Assembly (NCBI GenBank): GCA_003167215.1 | Contig: PMTV01000055.1 | Span: 1 to 64,000, forward strand | Length of the DNA stretch: 64,000 bases | Origin: Acidobacteriota bacterium | GTDB taxonomy: Bacteria > Acidobacteriota > Terriglobia > Acidiferrales > UBA7541 | Direction of reading: 5' to 3' | Part shown: positions 61,076 through 64,000 of the stretch, piece by piece | Layout of the letters: every line of letters begins with the position of its first letter | Position numbering within the stretch: the stretch's first letter is position 1 | The notes under the pieces: model-generated | The model's database searches: none | Told to the model about the DNA's origin: nothing | What the model saw: the letters and a program-made list of their open reading frames with translations, nothing else | Made by a program: the position numbers and the translations under genes

Positions 61076-61513
61076 CTAGATGCCCAGTAAATCCAATTCC
61101 TTTTCGTCTTCCGCCGTGATGGGGTTATGGTTCAGTTGTTCCAGGAACTGCGCGTGATTCCAGACTTCCAGGTAAGTCAGCTGGCCCTGAACGTCTACTT
61201 CGCCCTTCATCTGCGCCGATTCCCGTAGCGTTGGTGGAATTAGAATGCGCCCCTGCCCGTCCAACTCCACGACTTGGCCGTAATAGTTCACCCGCGCCAA
61301 AAATTTTTGCTTGGCCCGGTTGTGAGTGGAAACTTTCGCGAGTTTTTCTTCGATCTTCTCCCATGACTTCATGGGATAGATCCGCGCCATACCGCCGGTT
61401 TCGCTGGTTACGTAGAACTTCTTGCCCGTCTTGCGCAGCAGCGCCAGGAAGTCGGCCGGGATTTTCATTCGGCCCTTCTCGTCCACTGTCGCTAGATAGT
61501 TGCCCCGAAGCAT
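61076..61513 (-). CDS. mraZ: MraZ, transcriptional regulator of the dcw cluster
   Basis: 145 residues (usual 140-155), two AbrB-like double-psi half-barrels. Repeat 1: MLRGNYLATVDEKGRMKIPA; repeat 2: NYYGQVVELDGQGRILIPPT, both with the DxKGR and DxQGR motif that contacts DNA. MraZ forms rings and represses its own cluster by binding repeats upstream; exactly such repeats lie at 61592-61617. ATG 61513 has AAGG 7 nt ahead. First gene of the dcw operon, 3 nt before rsmH. Confidence 0.97.
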   Translation of the reverse strand: MLRGNYLATVDEKGRMKIPADFLALLRKTGKKFYVTSETGGMARIYPMKSWEKIEEKLAKVSTHNRAKQKFLARVNYYGQVVELDGQGRILIPPTLRESAQMKGEVDVQGQLTYLEVWNHAQFLEQLNHNPITAEDEKELDLLGI

Positions 61514-61591
61514 GAAAGCCTTTCAGAACCGCGCCCGGCCTGTACTGCGTGAGAATCACTCTTTGGTCCGCCCTTGCTTTCTGATTCGTTT

Positions 61592-61617
61592 TACCACTGC
61601 GTCCCACTTCTTCCCAC
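61592..61617 (-). promoter_or_regulatory. MraZ-binding boxes (three direct repeats)
   Basis: On the minus strand: GTGGGA (61617-61612), GTGGGA (61607-61602), GTGGTA (61597-61592), each separated by 4 nt, i.e. a strict 10-bp period. This matches the known MraZ operator of TGGG-type repeats spaced by about one helical turn. They lie just downstream of the promoter's predicted start (about 61622), a position fit for repression. Confidence 0.85.
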
Positions 61618-61628
61618 TTTGTGCCCCG

Positions 61629-61656
61629 ATTGTAGTTAGGTTCGAATACATGTCAA
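61629..61656 (-). promoter_or_regulatory. mraZ: dcw (mraZ) promoter
   Basis: On the minus strand a perfect -35 TTGACA (61656-61651), 16-nt spacer, and -10 TACAAT (61634-61629; five of six consensus positions). Predicted start near 61622, leader of about 110 nt to the mraZ ATG that includes the MraZ boxes. Best-looking vegetative promoter in the window. Confidence 0.8.
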
Positions 61657-61958
61657 GCGGAATCCGTTCTGCAATTAAAGATTTTTATTAAAAATAAGAT
61701 GCGCCGTTGTGGCCCACCGCAACCAAACCACAATTAGTGGTGGATGCCTCTGGACGCGTTCCGCACGCCTAGTTGCTCGAGCTGAAAAAAGAAGAAAAAA
61801 TGTTTCGTAAAAGTTAACACCTTGATGCGATCCGCCGATTTTGCAGAATCCGACTATACGGAGCTGGCCCGTCGCCACCAAGACGGAAAACCGGGTGACT
61901 GAGCGCGACTTGTCGCAGATCGTGCCACTGAATCAGTCCGCCTCGGCGAATCGCACCG
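61657..61958. other. Gene-free stretch upstream of the dcw promoter
   Basis: About 300 bp between the dcw promoter and the 3' end of the TolB/TPR gene. The part near 61675-61700 is strongly AT-rich (TTTTTATTAAAAATAAG), which could act as an UP-like element or curved DNA for the dcw promoter. A palindromic-looking CAATTAGTGGTGG and a poly-A tract (61785-61800) follow. I see no ORF, tRNA or clear terminator. Confidence 0.4.
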
Positions 61959-64000
61959 CTATTGCAGCTTGGCGTACTCGGATTTGGCGGCGATGAGGAT
62001 GGGAACATCCGGGTCGGCGTCCTTCCACAGCGTGAGGAAGTCCTGATATGCAGCCTTTGCTTTCGCGCTGTCGCCCTGCAAGGCATACGCGCGGGCGAGG
62101 CCAAGATGCGCGAGTGCGGCCAGCGGCTCGTTTCCGATCACGCCTGCATGGTCGAGAATCTTCTGAAACTCGGTGGCCGCTGCGGCGCCCTGCTTCGTTG
62201 CCAGGTTGGCTTCGCCGCGCAAGTAGACGGGATAGAGGGCGAAGGTGAAGGTAGGATTCGTTTCTCCCAGTTCATAGGGGGCAGATGCAGACAGCGCGTC
62301 GATGGCTCGCTTGCCGTCGCCGCTGTGAAGCGCGATGGCGGCTTGGACCATCGGCAGGTAATCGAACTTTACAATGGTATCTTCGCTGTAGCGTTTGCCC
62401 AGATCAGCGGCTACGCGTTCGGCCTGCGTGGAATCACCCGCCAGTCCTAATGCGATTGCCGAGAAACCTTCCACGTGTCTGCCGGCGGCTAGAGCGAGAG
62501 CGGTTTGGGCATCTTGCTTCGCCCAAGGCATCTCGCCGGCTAGTGCTTCGCGGACCGCGGAGTGCGACTCATATTCCGCGGCTGCTTCTTTTTGACTGGC
62601 GCGTTGCGCCGAATCGGCTGCGCCGCGTGTTAGTTCCCGGCTCTTCGCGAACTCGCCGTTATACGCTGCCGTTTCGGATTCCAGGAAAATGATCTGATCA
62701 TCGACCCCGGGTTTCCCGGTCGCGTCAGCAACCTGCTTCTGCATTCCGGCCGCATCGTGCTGGAGAAAATTCACAACGTAAAGAACGAGAGGTATCCAAG
62801 GCGAATCAATACTATGCGCGCGCGATTCGCGTACTGTGGCCTTGGCCTGATCGAGTTGGTCGATCCACTGATAGGTGTAAGCCAGATTCACATAGTTGTT
62901 ACCGCTGCCGGGATTCAGCTTCAGGGCCTGCAGCGCCGCGCCATTCGCTTTCGGGTAGTCTCCCATCGCGGTATAAGAAAACCAGAGGTAGACTTCCGGG
63001 TCCTCATCGCGAGGGTAAGTTTGCGCCCAGGCCTGAAAGGAAGTGCGGGCAGCCTCAAGATTTCCGGTAACGACAAGCTCGTAGAATGAGGAAATGCCCA
63101 GCTTCTCGCTCTCGCTGACGCGCTCGCTCAATGCGTAAGCCTTGCGCGCATTCTCGGCACAACGGTCGTTCTCACTGAGAGGTTGATAACTCTGGGCCAA
63201 GCGCAAATAAGCCATGGCGAAATTTGGATCCAGTGAAACGGCCCTTTCAAAGAGAGGAATCGCCGCAGCGTAGTCGTTTGCCACGTCCATTGTTTGTTTG
63301 CCGAGGGTATAGGCTTGCAGCGCCTCGAGCGAAGGGGTGGTGACGTTTTCCGGTTGTGCGTTGTACTTGCGCACCGAAGCCAGCGACTCTCCCATTTTTG
63401 CGCGCAACTTGGTGGCCGCGTCGCCCAGAGCGTTGAGAACTTGCTCCTTCCCGCTGGCCGTCACTTGTTCTTGCGCGAGTAGATCGCCGGTGCGGCAGTT
63501 CACAGCTTTCAAACCCAAAACATATTGGCTGCCCAAGCTGGAGACGGAACCTTCAATCGTGGCGGCGCTGGCGGTGCGCTGGCAAACATCGCGTGCAATG
63601 TCTGGAGTAAGCCGCGCGTCTTTTGGTTTGGCCATTAGCGTAAGCGTCCGCGCGATACGTTCGTCGGAAATAAGGCTCAGGAATGGAGACTGGTCCAATT
63701 GCGCTGAAAGTCCCTGGCGCAGCGTTCCGTCGAAGACCGGATCGCCGGTGGTGTTCGCAAACTCGGCGAGAACGATAGTGTCCTTGTCGGTCAGGGCCTG
63801 CGCGTGCCGCGTAAAGTAAAGCCAACAGCCAACGCCTGCCGCGAGGAGCAGAGCAGCGGCAATTATCGGGGCTAACTTCAGGCGACGAGCTTTGGCTGGC
63901 ACGGTAGAGGCGGTAGAAGACTTTGATTCAGGCGATGTAGCTGCCGGCGAGATCGTTGAAGCAGCACTGGCCGGCTCTGCTATTTCGCTCGGCACCGCCG
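61959..64000 (-). CDS. TolB-like/TPR protein, C-terminal part of a probable Ser/Thr kinase
   Basis: About 680 residues are visible; the frame is open to the window edge, so the N-terminus is missing and the apparent Met near 63995 is not a real start. It begins with a Ser/Thr/Ala/Pro linker, then one membrane span (LAPIIAAALLLAAGVGCWLY), a TolB/FlgO-like domain (TIVLAEFANTTGDPVFDGTL, LSAQLDQSPFLSLISDERIA, TIEGSVSSLGSQYVLGLKAV), and a long TPR solenoid (AAIPLFERAVSLDPNFAMAY; NYVNLAYTYQWIDQLDQAKA; HLGLARAYALQGDSAKAKAA). In this phylum this C-terminal half is usually fused to a Hanks-type kinase, which I expect just outside the window; the gene at 20640-22898 has kinase-TolB-TPR in the same order but without a membrane span. 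Confidence 0.85.
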   Translation of the reverse strand, partial: AVPSEIAEPASAASTISPAATSPESKSSTASTVPAKARRLKLAPIIAAALLLAAGVGCWLYFTRHAQALTDKDTIVLAEFANTTGDPVFDGTLRQGLSAQLDQSPFLSLISDERIARTLTLMAKPKDARLTPDIARDVCQRTASAATIEGSVSSLGSQYVLGLKAVNCRTGDLLAQEQVTASGKEQVLNALGDAATKLRAKMGESLASVRKYNAQPENVTTPSLEALQAYTLGKQTMDVANDYAAAIPLFERAVSLDPNFAMAYLRLAQSYQPLSENDRCAENARKAYALSERVSESEKLGISSFYELVVTGNLEAARTSFQAWAQTYPRDEDPEVYLWFSYTAMGDYPKANGAALQALKLNPGSGNNYVNLAYTYQWIDQLDQAKATVRESRAHSIDSPWIPLVLYVVNFLQHDAAGMQKQVADATGKPGVDDQIIFLESETAAYNGEFAKSRELTRGAADSAQRASQKEAAAEYESHSAVREALAGEMPWAKQDAQTALALAAGRHVEGFSAIALGLAGDSTQAERVAADLGKRYSEDTIVKFDYLPMVQAAIALHSGDGKRAIDALSASAPYELGETNPTFTFALYPVYLRGEANLATKQGAAAATEFQKILDHAGVIGNEPLAALAHLGLARAYALQGDSAKAKAAYQDFLTLWKDADPDVPILIAAKSEYAKLQ

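Overview
The window looks like a chromosomal segment of an Acidobacteriota bacterium (Terriglobia/Koribacter-like). This is inferred from gene content and style, not from a database search: Ser/Thr kinases fused to TolB-like and TPR segments, a LiaF-like/LytS/LytTR operon, a heme c-copper monooxygenase fusion, an archaeal/eukaryal-type prolyl-tRNA synthetase, high GC with long antisense shadow ORFs, and a meso-DAP-type murein pathway. I found no rRNA, tRNA, CRISPR array, IS element or phage gene. The segment reads as core chromosome.

Layout. 1-380: 5' part of a glycerophosphodiester phosphodiesterase (-). 785-2377: malate synthase. 2638-6109: membrane proteins, a LiaF-like sensor-associated protein and a LytS/LytTR two-component pair, preceded by a 14-bp direct repeat. 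6059-7347: two orphan membrane proteins, each behind a copy of a repeat that carries the last 52 bp of the LytTR gene plus a promoter-like block. 7589-12597: a four-gene operon of coiled-coil protein, inner-membrane OmpA-domain protein, Ras/Rab-like small GTPase and hybrid histidine kinase with receiver and Hpt domains; I judge this the most likely undescribed system here. 12692-15095: a secreted protein and a cytochrome c/PHM-like copper monooxygenase fusion. 15107-18025 (-): TldD/TldE. 18531-20450 (-): S9 peptidase. 20640-22898: Ser/Thr kinase. 23027-23914 (-): M23 peptidase.

24046-38658 is mostly on the minus strand: ahcY-metK (methyl cycle), prfB with a programmed +1 frameshift, lnt, a SPOR protein, slipin and NfeD (an envelope group), a TPR protein, a class A PBP, a small membrane protein and proS. 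38873-40697 holds two convergent, related secreted/envelope proteins. 41058-43801 holds glyA (behind an 11-codon upstream ORF), a SpoIIE/RsbU-type phosphatase and a JAMM peptidase.

43949-61513 (-) is a complete dcw cluster in classical order: mraZ, rsmH, ftsL, ftsI, murE, murF, mraY, murD, ftsW, murG, murC, murB, ftsQ, ftsA, ftsZ. Many junctions overlap or nearly touch. It is headed by a consensus promoter and three 10-bp-spaced MraZ boxes. 61959-64000 (-) is the C-terminal part of a second TolB/TPR protein that runs off the window.

The gene set is dominated by envelope growth and division, envelope sensing and one-carbon/methyl metabolism. Several genes use TTG or GTG starts, and several single-gene units have a -10-like hexamer within about 10 nt of the start codon, which suggests leaderless or near-leaderless transcripts.
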